Source of the DNA: Bryopsis sp. KO-2023
Taxonomy: Eukaryota; Chlorophyta; Ulvophyceae; Bryopsidales; Bryopsidaceae
Length of the DNA stretch: 64,000 bases
Direction: 5' to 3'
NCBI GenBank assembly: GCA_030272585.1
Contig: BSYQ01000009.1
Location: forward strand, 4,836,001 to 4,900,000
A model generated the notes under the pieces. The model was not told the DNA's origin. It saw only the letters and a program-made list of their open reading frames with translations, and did not search any database. The position numbers and the translations under genes are program-made. Below are positions 34,001 to 49,119 of this stretch, in pieces (positions within the stretch are counted from its first letter, which is position 1; every line of letters starts with the position of its first letter).

Positions 34001-35867
34001 TTCGAAGGATGCAGACAGTGTGGATCGGGTAACTGGAAAAAAAGGCGAGGGTCGATTTTACATCTGGACAGCGAAGGAAATCGACGAAGCTTTGCAGGGG
34101 CTGGAAGTGATTGCCTTCAAGGAGCATTACTACGTGAAAGCCGATGGAAACTGCGATCTCTCTGAACGCAGCGACCCTCACAAAGAATTCGTCGGTGAAA
34201 ATTGCCTCATCGCCATGCAAAGCATCAAAGAAACCGCAAGCGACATGAACGTCTCGGTCGAGGAAGCTGCCAATTTCCTAGGCGAATGCAGAAAACTGCT
34301 GCATGAAAAGAGGGGCCAACGACAGAGGCCTGGATTGGATGATAAGGTGAACACTGCCGTCTTTCTTCGAAACGGAGCGATAAAAAAAATTACACAGAGT
34401 GTAATGGTAATTCTTCCTTCGTTTCAAATGCCTTGTGCTGATTCTCACCATGCATTTCCAAATTCTCGACAACCTCATCCATTTGTTGATTGCTTTTCTT
34501 CATTGATTTTGTTGGTGTCGATGATTTCAGATTGTATCAGCATGGAATGGAATGAGCATATCAGCATTTGCGTTGGCATCTCGTGTACTAGCCAACAAAG
34601 ACCCCTCAGCAGGGCCCTGTTTTCCTGTCGATGGGTTTGCACCAGGAACCTACCTGGAAGCTGCAAGGAAGGTCAGCAGAAGCTGTACATTCCAGTGAGT
34701 CACAATGTGGCCATTGTGCATTCCTATCTATCAAGCTTTTATCCATGTTTTTCGCCACCTTTTCGCCAAACCTTTTTCAAAAAAAAGCCAATTTTTGATT
34801 GCCCTTTCCCTTTTTGTTCTTTCTTGTCTGTGTGTGGGCGGCTAAACCATAACAAAAAAATGCCTGGGAAATGGTAGAGAGGAGCTGATGTTCGATGAGG
34901 TTTATTTGTGTGTTGATCCCAGGTGGCGAGATTTGTCCAGTCAAAGCTATGGGATTCTTCAAAGGGGATGCTAAGGAGGTCGTTTTGCAGAGAGCCTTCA
35001 TCGGTGGAGGGTTTTGCAGATGACTATGCCCATGTGATTGCTGGAATGCTCGATCTGTACGAAACGACAGGGGAATTGGAGTGGCTTCAGTTTGGCCTCA
35101 AACTGCAAGTGAAAATGGATGAGCTCTTCTGGGACGAAGATGCAGGTCTGGATGGACTTTTCTTATGACTTTCTTTTCTTCTATGGATTTTATTTTCTTT
35201 TTGCTTCGAAATGTGTCCGAAAAGGCGGCAGAGTTAATGCAATTGGCATGTTCGATCCTTCCATCCAGGTGGCTACTTTTCCACAAACGGCAGCGATCCA
35301 TCTATTCTTTTGAGAATGAAGGAGGACTACGATGGGGCGGAGCCCACTGCCTCTTCCGTGGCTTTGCAAAACCTCCTTCGGCTCGCTGGTCTGTTTTCCG
35401 ACGACGCGTACCACCAGAAAGCGATCAAAACGCTGACGGCGTTCAGCGGTCGTCTCCGTCCTCTTCCCATAGCTCTCCCGCACATGGCGGCGTCATCTTA
35501 TCTGCTCGATAGGTGGCCGATTCGACAAGTGGTGGTGACTGGCGCAAGTGCGATGCCAGAAACTCAAGCTCTGTTGGATGCTGTCCACGGGACTTTCACG
35601 CCCGACAAAGTCGTAGTTGTTATCGACACGTCTGACGAAGAATCGGTCAGTTTCTGGAGGGAGAAGAACCCGGCGGCGGCGGCTGTGGCAGGGGCGTCTC
35701 TGGAAGATCCTGATGCGGCTCCTACCGTGTTCGTGTGCCAAAATTTCTCTTGTCAAGCACCCACGTCTGACCCCGAGAAAGTGGAAGAGTTGTTGTCCAA
35801 GGGGAAAGTCGAACAGAAGCCGCAGGCTGTGGACATCGATTTTCTCATGAAGAAACCGACAGAGTGA
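31098..35867 (+). CDS. SPATA20/YyaL-type thioredoxin-domain protein (10 exons, 826 aa)
   Basis: Exons: 31098-31358, 31823-31917, 32320-32437, 32595-32786, 33071-33283, 33406-33705, 34008-34346, 34531-34671, 34923-35145 and 35269-35867; all GT-AG and in phase. The first 60 residues are Arg/Ser-rich with few acids and look like an organelle presequence (mitochondrial or plastid). The conserved core starts at [20 protein letters not shown] thioredoxin-like domain follows with CHWC at about residues 117-120 (motif [16 protein letters not shown]), then DREERPDVD and [13 protein letters not shown]. The remainder matches the alpha/alpha-toroid (six-hairpin, epimerase-like) region, with [17 protein letters not shown] and [11 protein letters not shown]. 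Length is close to the 700-800 usual for the family. The molecular role of this widely conserved family is not settled; a redox function is inferred from the CxxC motif. The gene is divergent from CLC. Confidence 0.95.
33367..33396. repeat. (GCAT)n microsatellite beside an acceptor
   Basis: GCATGCATGCATGCATGCAT repeats sit about 10-40 bases upstream of the TTTTTAG acceptor at 33404-33405 in the SPATA20-like gene, between branch-point-distance positions and the exon. The array is self-complementary. Confidence 0.85.
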
Positions 35868-36412
35868 CAAAAGAAGGCGCTTCTTTTGAACGACCCGGCT
35901 TATCGACATAGTTTTGTGAGCGCCGGTTGGGAGAGATATTTGTGGTAGAACAGCGGATGGAGCTTAACCAGTCTGCGACCGCCGTTTTTTAAAACAAATT
36001 TGTTTTGTTTCGTATTGTCAAATGCTGCATCAAACGAGATTGCCGGGGGAATTTGCGTTGGGGTTGAACGAACTGTAAGTTTCTGTTTTCACAACCCTCC
36101 TCTATGCGGCTGTTGCAAACCAGGACTCCAAGTCTTGGTTTCTTGGTTTTCTCTATGAGTATAGAGAGAAGTTTTACTGGAACGGCCAACCAAAGGAACT
36201 TACTGGTCACGCTTCATTGAATGAGCCAGGGTTCATATCAGTGGAACGGGTCTATTGGAAAGGGCGCATGCATGTTTGGCGATACCTCCGATTCTCCTAC
36301 CCTCCCAACCCGCCACCGCGTTCTTTGCAATAAGAACCGAATAAGGTGCCGCACAGTGTTCGCACCAACTGCTTCCCTTAAGGGATATAAGCTTATATCC
36401 TCTTGAGCTCAA
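35868..36412. other. Spacer between two tandem plus-strand genes
   Basis: 545 bases holding the 3'UTR of the SPATA20-like gene and the 5' region of the next gene. A palindrome-like GGATATAAGCTTATATCC lies at 36383-36400. No coding exon is supported. Confidence 0.45.
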
Positions 36413-37746
36413 ATGGTGCCTCGCACCGCGCTGATAGCTTCCGCAGTTGCGGCTACAACGCTTTGGCTGGCGGCGGCGGCGGTCGCTACAGGTACAATAG
36501 GAAACTCGCTGAGAGGCCCACTAGTTTCGATACATACCCAACTCATATATATATGAAATACATTTCCTTTTCCGTTCCAAAAGAAAGAAAGAAAAAAAGA
36601 TTGCGAACGCCTTTGTCGTAGGCCAGACGAGAAGCGAAACACGATGTGAGCCCGCTGCACTCCCTGACGAGTTCTCCAGCTATGCCGACTATTGCTCCTC
36701 CTTCAGGGAGCGCCCCGAGAGGTATTGTGCCGCTCTGGTCGCGTGGTTACGAGTCGTTGCTTAGAAGCTTGTGTGAGGTGCTCCGTCGATATTTCGTTCT
36801 CAGGTACTTCCACGAAATGTTCGTCAATTCTGCAGCTCCAAAGAAAGGCACACCATTTGCATTGCGAGGCTGCACCTATGGGTGCGTGGTTGGGGATTCG
36901 TTTCGGGCCGACCTGGCGGCTAGTCCCGAGAATGGAGGCAGCTGGAGCGGGAAGTGCTTTCGCGATTTCAACGGGATGCAATTGCCCTCTTCTGTGGTGA
37001 ACATCGTCCATTCGCCCGATTTCCAGTATGAAGCGGAGGCTTTCCCAGGCGATCTGAATTTTGACAAAGAATCGTGGTGAGTATGTATGCTCGACCAAGT
37101 CTATCCTGGTCCATAGCACGACCTCACCCTCCGAGTTTCCGGAATTTTAAAGTCAAAACACCAAAAGTCCCTCGTGATTTGTTGCAGGAATAGGCGTATC
37201 CGTAGCGAAGAGGATGGTGTGTGGGCGCTTGAATACGAAAACAGTGAGTTCGAGTTCGACCGTGACTTCACGGGGTACAGAGATGAAATGCGCGAGGTGG
37301 GATTCGATCTGTGTGACTTGTTTGTTTGTTTTTGGTAGCAATCAATCAATTACAGCAAAAGGAGGCCATCACCCCCCATAATGCCATGTTTGGTAGTTGG
37401 GTGCAGTTCGATTTTGTTTCTGTGGTTGATTGCTTTCTCTTTCTTTCCTCAAGGTTGCGCCAGGAGTGGTTCTCGGCAAGGTCTTCGTCAAACCTTTCAC
37501 CGAGCCCTACAATCCTTTCCCAATTACGTTGGAGGTGTTTCATTTTATGCTGTTCCAGGTGTGGACTCTTTTTTGTCGTGTGCAGACATGCTTTTTTTTT
37601 TCTCTTCGGGGCTACTGGCTTTTCTGGAAAAAACCCAAGGAGCGGTGAGCGAAATTGCTGATACTGGTTTTTGGGTGCAGGTGTGTGATGCGAATGGCGG
37701 TTTTCCGAGGTACTCTTTCGATCGAGAAATGGAAAAAGGAAATTGA
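36413..37746 (+). CDS. Small secreted protein, unknown family, with GxWxG-like motif (6 exons, 251 aa)
   Basis: Exons: 36413-36491, 36622-36745, 36804-37076, 37188-37296, 37454-37558 and 37681-37746, with all phases consistent (1, 2, 2, 0, 0). The first exon encodes a strong signal peptide: MVPRTALIASAVAATTLWLA followed by AAAVATG. The mature protein has Cys near its start (ETRCEP, YADYCSSF, YCAALVAW), a segment RGCTYGCVVGDSFRADL, then NGGSWSGKCF, which contains a G-x-W-x-G pattern, and later TGYRDEMREVAPGVVLGKVF. The last two pieces recall proteins with a lipocalin-like GXWXG/DUF4334 arrangement, but this is by eye and the family assignment is open. The 58-base intron at 36746-36803 is unusually short; without it the frame meets a stop, and the two flanking sequences read well only when it is removed. 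Confidence 0.65.
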
Positions 37747-38242
37747 AGTTGGCGCTTTGAAAACAATCTTGTGGTGGACTGAAATTCAATAGAGATAGAT
37801 CGTATTTATTATTTGTCTGTGGAAAAAAGTGGAAAAGAGGCCAAAACAACCAGATGTTGGAGGAACAGGTTGCATGCGACGCTTCGCAGCAAAGTTGATA
37901 TTCCAATCGAACAGACCCATGTCAGTCAGTTGGAACATTAATGGACGCATCCCTTTTAAATCCCTCGAATCAACTTCGAAATCAAGCTGACAAATCCCCA
38001 AAAAGAAAAATAAAAATCCCATGTATCATTCATGCTCGCTTCTTTGTGTTTTTTTTTTGCCCCAGCAACGATAAGCCTGATAATAAAAATCAATTTTCAC
38101 TCATAACAAATACAATGTACCCCCATATGTTCGTCCGAAGAGAAACAGACCTTCTCAGAACACACCAAAGAATCCCAGGCAGAACCAAAATGCTTTCCTC
38201 CACAGAAAAGTCTTTTTTTTGTAAATCGAGCCATTCCACACT
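37747..38242. other. Convergent 3' spacer
   Basis: Separates the 3' ends of the small secreted protein (+) and FtsH (-). AT-rich, no coding feature. Confidence 0.5.
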
Positions 38243-41329
<3,087 letters not shown>

Positions 41330-41866
41330 ATCAAATTGGACAGAACGGGAAAGCTCTGTAAAGAATAAACACAGCAGCAGAGGATACCGACGCTAACAGT
41401 TTCAAAAGCGTGTAGAGTGTATTGTTGTAGGGCTGATGAAACCAACAAGAAGCACTTTTTAATCTTCTCATGGTGACTCAGTTTCTTGCGTGCGTGACTA
41501 GAATGGCCTAATTTCGAGGGGGAACGACAATTACTGGCCCTTCATCGCAATTTCGCGTCAGGCGTAATGCCCCATCCCTATTTTCGACCAGTTCGCGCCC
41601 AAATAAAGTTCTGAAAACATTTTTTTTTAAATGAGATGGCTTGGTGCGTATGGGATTCTGGCATTTGACGACCGCACTTAAGCCGCTTTGCCATTTGCTT
41701 TCCGGGCAATATTGCAAGACATGCACCGTGCGAGTGCCGTCGGAGCTCTTTTCACCATAACGAGTGGGGTATTGAAGTTCCAGAGGAAATGGGCATCTTG
41801 TGCAAACGCCAGAAGGAGGAAAACGTCCCGCCAATATTCGCAGAGCGGAAGGCAGTGCACGGGGAA
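41330..41866. promoter_or_regulatory. Shared upstream region of FtsH (-) and the Cys-rich secreted gene (+)
   Basis: 537 bases between divergent start codons, presumably containing both promoters and 5'UTRs. No precise element can be identified. Confidence 0.4.
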
Positions 41867-44800
41867 ATGCAAAGACGTCCGGCGAGTGCCAGAGGAGCAG
41901 TCGTCAGGGGGATCCTCGCATATCTCTTCGCCGCGCTCACGGTTCAGGTACTACAAGCTGTGGCTGCGGGATAAAAATGTTGACTTTCTTGATTCATCCT
42001 AACTGCCACTTCGTTTGGGACGATACCTCCCTCATACTGTAACGACTATCCCCGTACCCCAAAACATCTATCAGACGACTATTTTACTCCCCAGATCTAT
42101 TCATTGAAACCCGACTCAAGAGGTTCTGCTGTGAATAGGTGATCAGTCAGCCAGGCGAGAGGTGTGCGATCGAGGATCTGAGTGTCGAGGTTGAGAGCAC
42201 TTCCATCTCTCCACTCGACAACAGGGTCGCAATCAACGTGGGGGTGGAGTATGCGAGCGTGGTCCCCTCTGAGGCTAGAAATTTCGTGGTCCTGGAGCAT
42301 TCCTGTCGTTCAGCCGGAAACGTGGGAACGACGTCCAAACTGATCCCCTCCTCCGCTGGACGGCTTCGTTTCAAGTGTGTTGTCCAGGTTGACGTGCTCT
42401 GTTCATCCAACAACGTCGTTGTCACAACCACGGCGAAGGTCCCAGACAACGAATTCTCCCTGGGCTGTGAACAATTCGCACAAGCCACCACCACCGTGTG
42501 TGGGGTTGACGGAAGTGGTGGTTTGCCCAGTTCAACCCCACGCGAGCCTTGCCCCATCGACACCCTACACATAGCCACACCGACTGTGGGTAGGGACGCA
42601 AAGTCGCTTTACGACCTGACGGTGGGGGTGGGAGTTCAGTTAGTGACGACTACTGCGCTCGATGAATTTCTCCATCGAATCAAGCTGAAGAACTATTGCC
42701 TGTTCAATGATGAGCCCGGGAAAATCACCCCTGCAACACTGGTCGGTCATGGTATTCAGTTCGAATGCACCGTCTGGACTGAGTTTCCCTTTGACTGCAG
42801 TGGAAATCTTTTGGATTTCGGGGTTGAGGCTTACGTCACTGGCACAGCTGGAATTCCTGTGGATGGGTGTGCTGTCAAAAAAACAATGAAGTTAGCAATA
42901 TGTTTGGACAGAAGCACAGGGAAAGGCGTCGCAAGGGAGCCAGGGGGAGTCATGCTTCAACAACCACAACTTGGCCGATCATTCCCACCTCCATTGGAAT
43001 GTCAGACAGAGTTACCATCAATAGATCTGCTGCAGGTCCAGGGTGACCCTGGGAATCAATTCAAAGCTACTCTTGATGTGGCATCAGAATTTTCTGGGAC
43101 CAGACATGGACTTGTCGAGGCTCTGCATTTCTGTTCGATCAATGGAAAACCTGGGCTGGTTGAGAATCATCCTGGGCACAGTGGGGAGAGTTTGTTTTCC
43201 TGCACTGTGGAAACAACCTGGCCGTTCCACTGTGGTTCAAACTTCATAGAGTTTTGGACACAAGTGATAGACAGGAGGCAGATCCCGCCCTGCGTTAAGA
43301 ACGCAGGGAAACGGTTTTCGTATTGCCTGGACTCAAGGACACGAGCAACTCACGTGCTGGGCTTACAAGCGATTCAGTTTCCTACAGTCAGGGACACATC
43401 ATTCTTTGGAATACTTCTTGATGGTAATCGACTGGGTGCTACTGCCCAATCGAACCAAGGGGCTGCAGTTGCAACTTGTCCAAGCACGACACTGCATGTG
43501 GAAGTTGGTGAGGGGAGGCTTAACTCGACACAGGATGTGCAAAGTTTCGTATTGGGCCTGGTAGTGTACGCGCCTGAGGCATCCGCCTTAACTACCACGT
43601 GCACACTGAATGGGATCCCAGGAGTGACTTCACAGCCAGCGCTAGCCCAGGGTGGATTCTCCTTCACGTGTACAGTAAGCCCCCGGTTTCCATCGGCATG
43701 CCAAGGAAATATGGTCGACGTCTTCGTTGAAACAACGCCACGCAGCGGTGTGGTTGCTACATGTAAACAGCGAGGTAGTGTGAGAGTGTCACTTTGCCTC
43801 AACCCCCTGCTCAGCGGAGTCAGAATCGTGGAGATATTGGATGTACCCGAGTCGTTGTTTGGTCGATCAAGATTTCCCCATCTTTCAGACGCCAATCCTT
43901 GGGAGCTGCACACAGAAACAGGGAAGGGTCACTATGAAAGTGGGCGCTTTGGATATCGACGGAGAGAAAATGCACAATGGAAAGACTTTGGAGCGGATTG
44001 GGACTGGGGTTCGACAAGAGGTCAAGCGAGGAATGCGTTCCAGAAGGGGGTGTATCGACGGAAACCGCTTGATTCCAAATGGCATGGGTTTTCGGATCCC
44101 AAGTCCAAACACTTCCACGACAACAGTCGTGATGAATCACTCTGGGGATATCGGCAAGATGGGGCCTTCAGCACGATACCTGACTGTGCATTCGAGGAAG
44201 GGGGGTTGGACATCACTATACAACAGGTTCAGCGGGACCCTGCTGATAAGAACATGGTAATACTGGACATTGTGTTGCTGCGTCAAGAGATTGACGTCAA
44301 GACCCCAACGCCAAGGTTTGAGTGTTCGCTCAACGGACACAGAGGGACCTTGACCGATCCAACTCGGACAGGAGTGGGGTTTTCCTATGTATGCACAGTT
44401 CTCTCGTTGAATCCCTTTCAATGCGGCAGCAACGAAATCGTGGTTACAGGCGAATCAATCGAAAAAGGAGAGCTTCCTGCCAAGTGTTCACCTCACAAGC
44501 GCAAGGTTTATACGTTCTGCCTGGATTCCAAAACTGAAGAGGCCAAAATATCGGAAACATCCGAAGAACACTCGTCAGGACACCCAAACAAGCTGAAATC
44601 AAAACGCTGGGGCGTTCGAGATTCCAGGGGCTGGAGTTCAGATCAAGGGTGTGCCGTCAGAGGTGAGGTAGCGGTCGACCTTCTGGGCAGTGTGTGGGAT
44701 GGACGCTCCAACAGAGCTACCCTTCGATTGCTCATCAGGTGATTTCTGCACCACTGCACAGAGGTTTGTTGTGTGCATAGATTCCCTATTCACCGTCAGA

Positions 44801-46217
44801 GCTTGAACCACATTGGTTCAAGCCTCTTTTGGAGATACAAGCGCTGATTCCATTTCAAATTGGCACCACCTGTGAATCAATTCGATTCTGGGAGAAAAGA
44901 GCAAAACAGACCAAACAGTTTCTCAAACTGAAATATTGTTTTCCCGCCATTCTTGGTGCTAGGTATGACCAAGGCGCCGAACCAAATAGAATTATTCAAG
45001 ATGAGCTGACCGACATACGCTGTGCATGCTCCTTGCATGGCGAGTTTGGAGTCGTGTCCCCACTGTACGCTGAAGCGGAGGGGCTTGGCGTCACATGCAC
45101 CTTGACGTTGGATTGGTCGACGGAATGTGGGGCCAACTGGGTAGATATTCATGTCGAAATACATGAAAAAACGTTGTCAAGTCGATACGAGAGCTACACT
45201 CAATTCGTGGGACCTAGAACTCAAAGGGCATTCTTTGCGGGCCGCAATGCGGCTTGTGATAGGCGGGCAGGGCGGCTTGTCTCGCTGTGTGTGAATTCGG
45301 AAACTCAACGAGCACTGATTCTGACATCCAAACTCGTTCAGTTTGACGAAAACTCGAAAAGAAACACGTGTCTGGTGAGTGAGCTGGATACGGAAATAAC
45401 AAAGGTCGAGGAAAAACGTCAAACAGAGTTTCTTCCATTGCTGACGGTATCAATTTCCGTTAAGTATGCATTTCGTCAGACGAAGCACAGAGAGTGGCAT
45501 GATATTCATATAGACGGGCTGGACCCTATTCGAGATGTCAAGTGTGCATGCCAGAGCAAAGGCGTTCGAGGAGCCACGGGAGGAATCACAGCAATGCCCA
45601 ACGGTTTCAAGTTTACTTGCACAGTGCCTCTCCGCGACAATTTCAACTGCCTCACTTCGGAAATCAAAAGCATGATCTATCTCAGTGAGGATTTTGCTCG
45701 GGTGGCGGGCGGTCACGAGTGTTCCAAGACGTACTCTCTGATGTCGACAACGTATTGCATGCAGCCCACCTGTCGATTCTATGCGGTTGACATGGGGTAT
45801 TCGGGCCAATTCGGGCTGGTCACTGACGCTCCGACTGCAAGGATACTTCTCCTGTGCTCACATCCAGTGGAGGTCTGCAAGGATTGCTTCGTTGTGACGG
45901 GGCCACAATTCGCAAGCGTGAATCACTTGCAACTGGGAAACGATGGACTCACAACGTACTATTTGTATTTCTCATGGGAAGATACTTATCGGGGTCCCGT
46001 GAGTGTTTCGGTCGAGTCGGTGAGGTCGAGACAGGGCTGCTCTCTGGAGCTCCCAGGGGCTGCTTCAGTGTCAGCCACCCATCCTGAGTGCACCAGGGAG
46101 AAAATCACCAGAGTGGGACCCGTGAAAGACTTGCGATTTAATGTAGTCAATAGGGGGCAAGTGCTTGTGAAAACGATGGGTTACGAGACAAAGAATGGTT
46201 GTGGAGATCGATGTTGA
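41867..46217 (+). CDS. Secreted repeat protein with about seven six-cysteine domains (3 exons, 1311 aa)
   Basis: Exons: 41867-41947, 42139-44738 and 44963-46217; junctions are GT-AG with phases 0 and 2. Exon 1 plus the start of exon 2 encode a signal sequence (GAVVRGILAYLFAALTVQVI) followed by a Cys-containing mature start. The rest is built of about seven repeats of 110-190 residues. Each has a starting Cys, a beta-rich stretch, a second Cys before an N-G-x-x-G turn, an F-x-C-T-V motif, an F-x-C-x-x-N motif, and two closing Cys, the last usually in C-L-D-S/R. Examples are FECTVWTEFPFDC, FSCTVETTWPFHC, FTCTVSPRFPSAC, YVCTVLSLNPFQC and FTCTVPLRDNFNC. Repeats 4 and 5 are separated by a Trp/Arg/Asp-rich insertion (about 43850-44190). 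The domain pattern suggests disulfide-stabilised beta sandwiches in an extracellular protein. I cannot match it to a named family. There is no C-terminal membrane anchor. Confidence 0.75.
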
Positions 46218-46920
46218 GAGTGAATTACCATCAAAGTCGTGGTTTTGGGGGGGAATGAAGTGAATGGGTGCTCTTCATGTGTTGTTTATGTAGACGGAGA
46301 AAAACCATTGACTTTACTTCACTCGGGGAACTATTTTTGAGGGGCTTCAGAATATTTTTTAAAGAACTTTTGTGGAACAGAACGTTGTTTTTGAATACAG
46401 TATTGTTCAACTGCATGTCCTAGGACAAGAGCTCTTGCCAATGTAAAATATGCCTGGAGGGGTGCAGACCAGAAAGAGAAAACAAAGACATTTGCATGGC
46501 TTGGGTGGCTCTACACTCCCCCCCCCGATAACCAGTGTGAGTGTAAACACAAATTTTACACCAACCAGCGTATCATTACACGCCCTTGCACGTAGATTCG
46601 TCGTTTGAGCGCCGGCTGGTGTGTTTTCCCATCAGGGGGCAAAAAATCAAAAATTCGATGGGGGTTTTTTGCGTGGCATCATTGGGGGGGTCAGGTCTTG
46701 TCGACTCATTTCGTTCAAACACGCACAACGTAGGTCAGCATGCGACAACCCCCTTCCCTTGAAAAGCACGAGATCAGCAAACGCTGGGGAAGTCTATTCT
46801 ATCTGCTACTAGTGTTTGATTTTGTGACGCGCGAGGACAAGAAACGCTGCCCTTAGCGCACACAGAAACATCAATCGATAGAGTTAGAGATCGCCGATTC
46901 ACGGCCGCCACACAGCAACC
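46218..46920. other. Spacer between two secreted-protein genes
   Basis: 3'UTR of the Cys-rich gene and upstream region of the Ala-rich gene. Contains a short poly-C tract near 46519. No coding exon is supported. Confidence 0.45.
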
Positions 46921-49119
46921 ATGTTGGCTAGACCACCCCACTGTATGGGGTGGGCCGTGCTCTTTTTGTGCTGCTGGACTATCGCAGCGAGGTCCAGTTT
47001 TTCCAATCAAGGTATTGCGCCAAATTCTGGGTGTCGATCCATCGATCGAATCTGGAATTTGCAGTGTAGGACCTAGCCCCCCTTGCCCGCCGCTACGGTG
47101 AAAGAACGATTGATATTCTTGTGTTTTATGGCTTTTTTTTGGCTTTTTTGGGGGGTTGGGGGGGACAGGAGTTTTCGGAACGTCCGCTCGTGAAATCCTC
47201 CAAACATCAAGTTCGAAATTGACGCTGACTTCGACCAGCGGAGTGGTGAAGGGTTCATCGAAATCGACTTCACAGGTTAGGATCGACTCGAGGGAATTTA
47301 GTTTTTTGTTTTAATTTTGTTTTAATACAATTTATATGTAATGTTACACATCGAATTACCCTATCACGCCCATTTCTTCGAAAAAAAAAAAGTTCAAAGG
47401 TCTAAACAGCTATATCTTTGAACACTGAGAATGTGACAGTGTGTTAAAGTTGAAAGCAAAACGCTGTAGAGTGATTGTGTCTGCAGTACAATCTGTTGTT
47501 GTTAATGTTTTCTGGAAACTGACAGTTTTCACCGAGATAAAACCCATTTCATGTGGATGCTATCAAATCATGTTCATGAAATGTAACACTTGGGTTGTGG
47601 AAAGATCCACAGTTTTTGTAAATTGTCTGCAAGTCACGTGCGGACCGATCATATTATCTGTTTTGGAATTCGTTTTTGGTTGTTTCACTTTTTTGGAGTG
47701 GCTGTGCACTTTTCTTGGGTTTTATGCAGACGATTGTCGAAGTCAACGATGCTGTAGTGGAGGCAATTTCTCAGTCTGCCTCCACGGTGTCTGACGGGGG
47801 GGATGGACTGGCACAAGCTGAAGTGGCAGCCACAGCTATCGGAAAGGCTGTGGCAAAAGCCCTTGCAGAAGCGGGTGTGGATTTAGAAGTCATCGGTCAA
47901 GGCTCCGCTAAAGGCATAGCATCAGCCCAGGCTGCAGCTATAGCTAAAGCCACAGCCAGAGCAGTCGCCAAGGCGATTGCTGAAGTGACGCAGGGAAACA
48001 AGAAAGCAGAAGCAGAGGTAAGGGGAAGGGATGGTGTGAGTGATGTTGGGGGGGGGGGTTGGGGGGTTATGTGTTTCTGCCTTTTATTCACTTTTTTGTT
48101 TTTTCTATGGATAAGGTGGAGGGGGCCTCCCTGAGTACAGCAATCGCTGAAGCTACTGCGGAAGCTTCTGCTGAAGCCGAAACGACAGGAGGAAGAGCTG
48201 TATCTGAGCAAAGAACCGTGGCGACCGCTGTTGCCAGGCCTGTTGCCAAAGTCTTGATTTTCGCTTTTGCTTATGTTGGCGATGGTATGCTTGGCTGGAT
48301 ATCCTCATGCCTATTTCTGAGAAGAATGATGGAAAAGAAGCACAGCTATAAATATGTGTCAGATAAATTGCATGATCCAGTTTTTCTTTATGATTGCTGG
48401 ACATCCTCATGCTCGTTTCTGAGAAGAATTATGGGAAAGAAACGCAGATATAAATATCTGTCAGACAGATAGCATGATCCTTATCCTTATCATTTTGGTG
48501 TTTTGTTTTCGGTCCAGGGGAGGTGGTGTCGGAAGCTTCTGGAGAAATCTCCTCTGAGGTCAAGGATGAATCGACTGCATCAGTGGACAGCAGGAGCGAA
48601 GCCACTGGGGAGGGGAGAGCCGAAGGCAGCGCAACAGGAGATGCTACAGCAAAACAAGTGGTTCCAGGGCAGCCGTCAGAAGCCAAACCCACTGAAACAA
48701 AACCAGAGACTGACCAATCAGAGCCTGAAAAGTCTCCACCCACCGAGTCAGACCCTGAAAAGTCTCCACCCACTGAGTCAGACCCTGGCACAGCAAGCAC
48801 CGGCACTGAAAAGGTGGAAACCGTGCCGGAAGCGACTGGGGAGTCAGAGGAGAGTTCTTCTGGATCGACCTCGAATGGAGGTGGTGGTGGAGGAGGTCAG
48901 GGCTCTGTCGAGCTCGTTACGGAGATTGGGAGCGGTGGTGATGAGTTGAGTGGGGAGGTGGGGATAGTCACGCTTCCAGGGGGGTCAGTAAGAGCCAGGA
49001 CAAAGGGAAAGAGAAAGAACAAAAACAAGAAAAAGAAACCTAAGAAAGACAAGAAAGACAAGAAATCTAGAAGAGAAAGGAGACGCAATCGGAGGAACAG
49101 AGACAATGATGATGACTAA
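46921..49119 (+). CDS. Secreted Ala-rich protein with acidic/Gly linker and very basic tail (5 exons, 418 aa)
   Basis: Exons: 46921-47011, 47169-47275, 47730-48017, 48116-48284 and 48518-49119; phases 1, 0, 0, 1 agree at each junction. The ATG follows CAACC and opens a signal peptide (MLARPPHCMGWAVLFLCCWT then IAARSS). After a Ser/Thr-rich exon the protein becomes strongly Ala-rich with a helical pattern (AAIAKATARAVAKAIAEV; STAIAEATAEASAEAE). The last exon is low complexity: Glu/Ser/Thr/Pro-rich with two perfect EKSPPTESDP decapeptides, a poly-Gly stretch, then a Lys/Arg tail (KGKRKNKNKKKKPKKDKKDK) ending in Asp. No catalytic domain. It shares its plan with the 2766-4006 gene. An extracellular-matrix or silk/mucilage-like structural role is inferred. 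The donor of exon 4 (GATG|GTATGC) is the least certain boundary. Confidence 0.7.
48292..48480 (+). repeat. Diverged tandem duplication (period about 102) in an intron, both copies open
   Basis: Two copies share TCCTCATGC, TTTCTGAGAAGAAT, ATAAATAT.TGTCAGA and GCATGATCC blocks. Both are in the intron between exons 4 and 5 of the Ala-rich gene. The frame of exon 4 stays open through both copies and encodes similar peptides (SSCLFLRRMMEKKHSYKY and SSCSFLRRIMGKKRRYKY) before a stop at 48472. Confidence 0.75.

Noticed and set aside
36386-36390. TATAA as a TATA box for the gene at 36413
   Set aside because: It is only 27 bases from the ATG, so transcription would begin at or inside the coding region; it is part of a palindrome instead.
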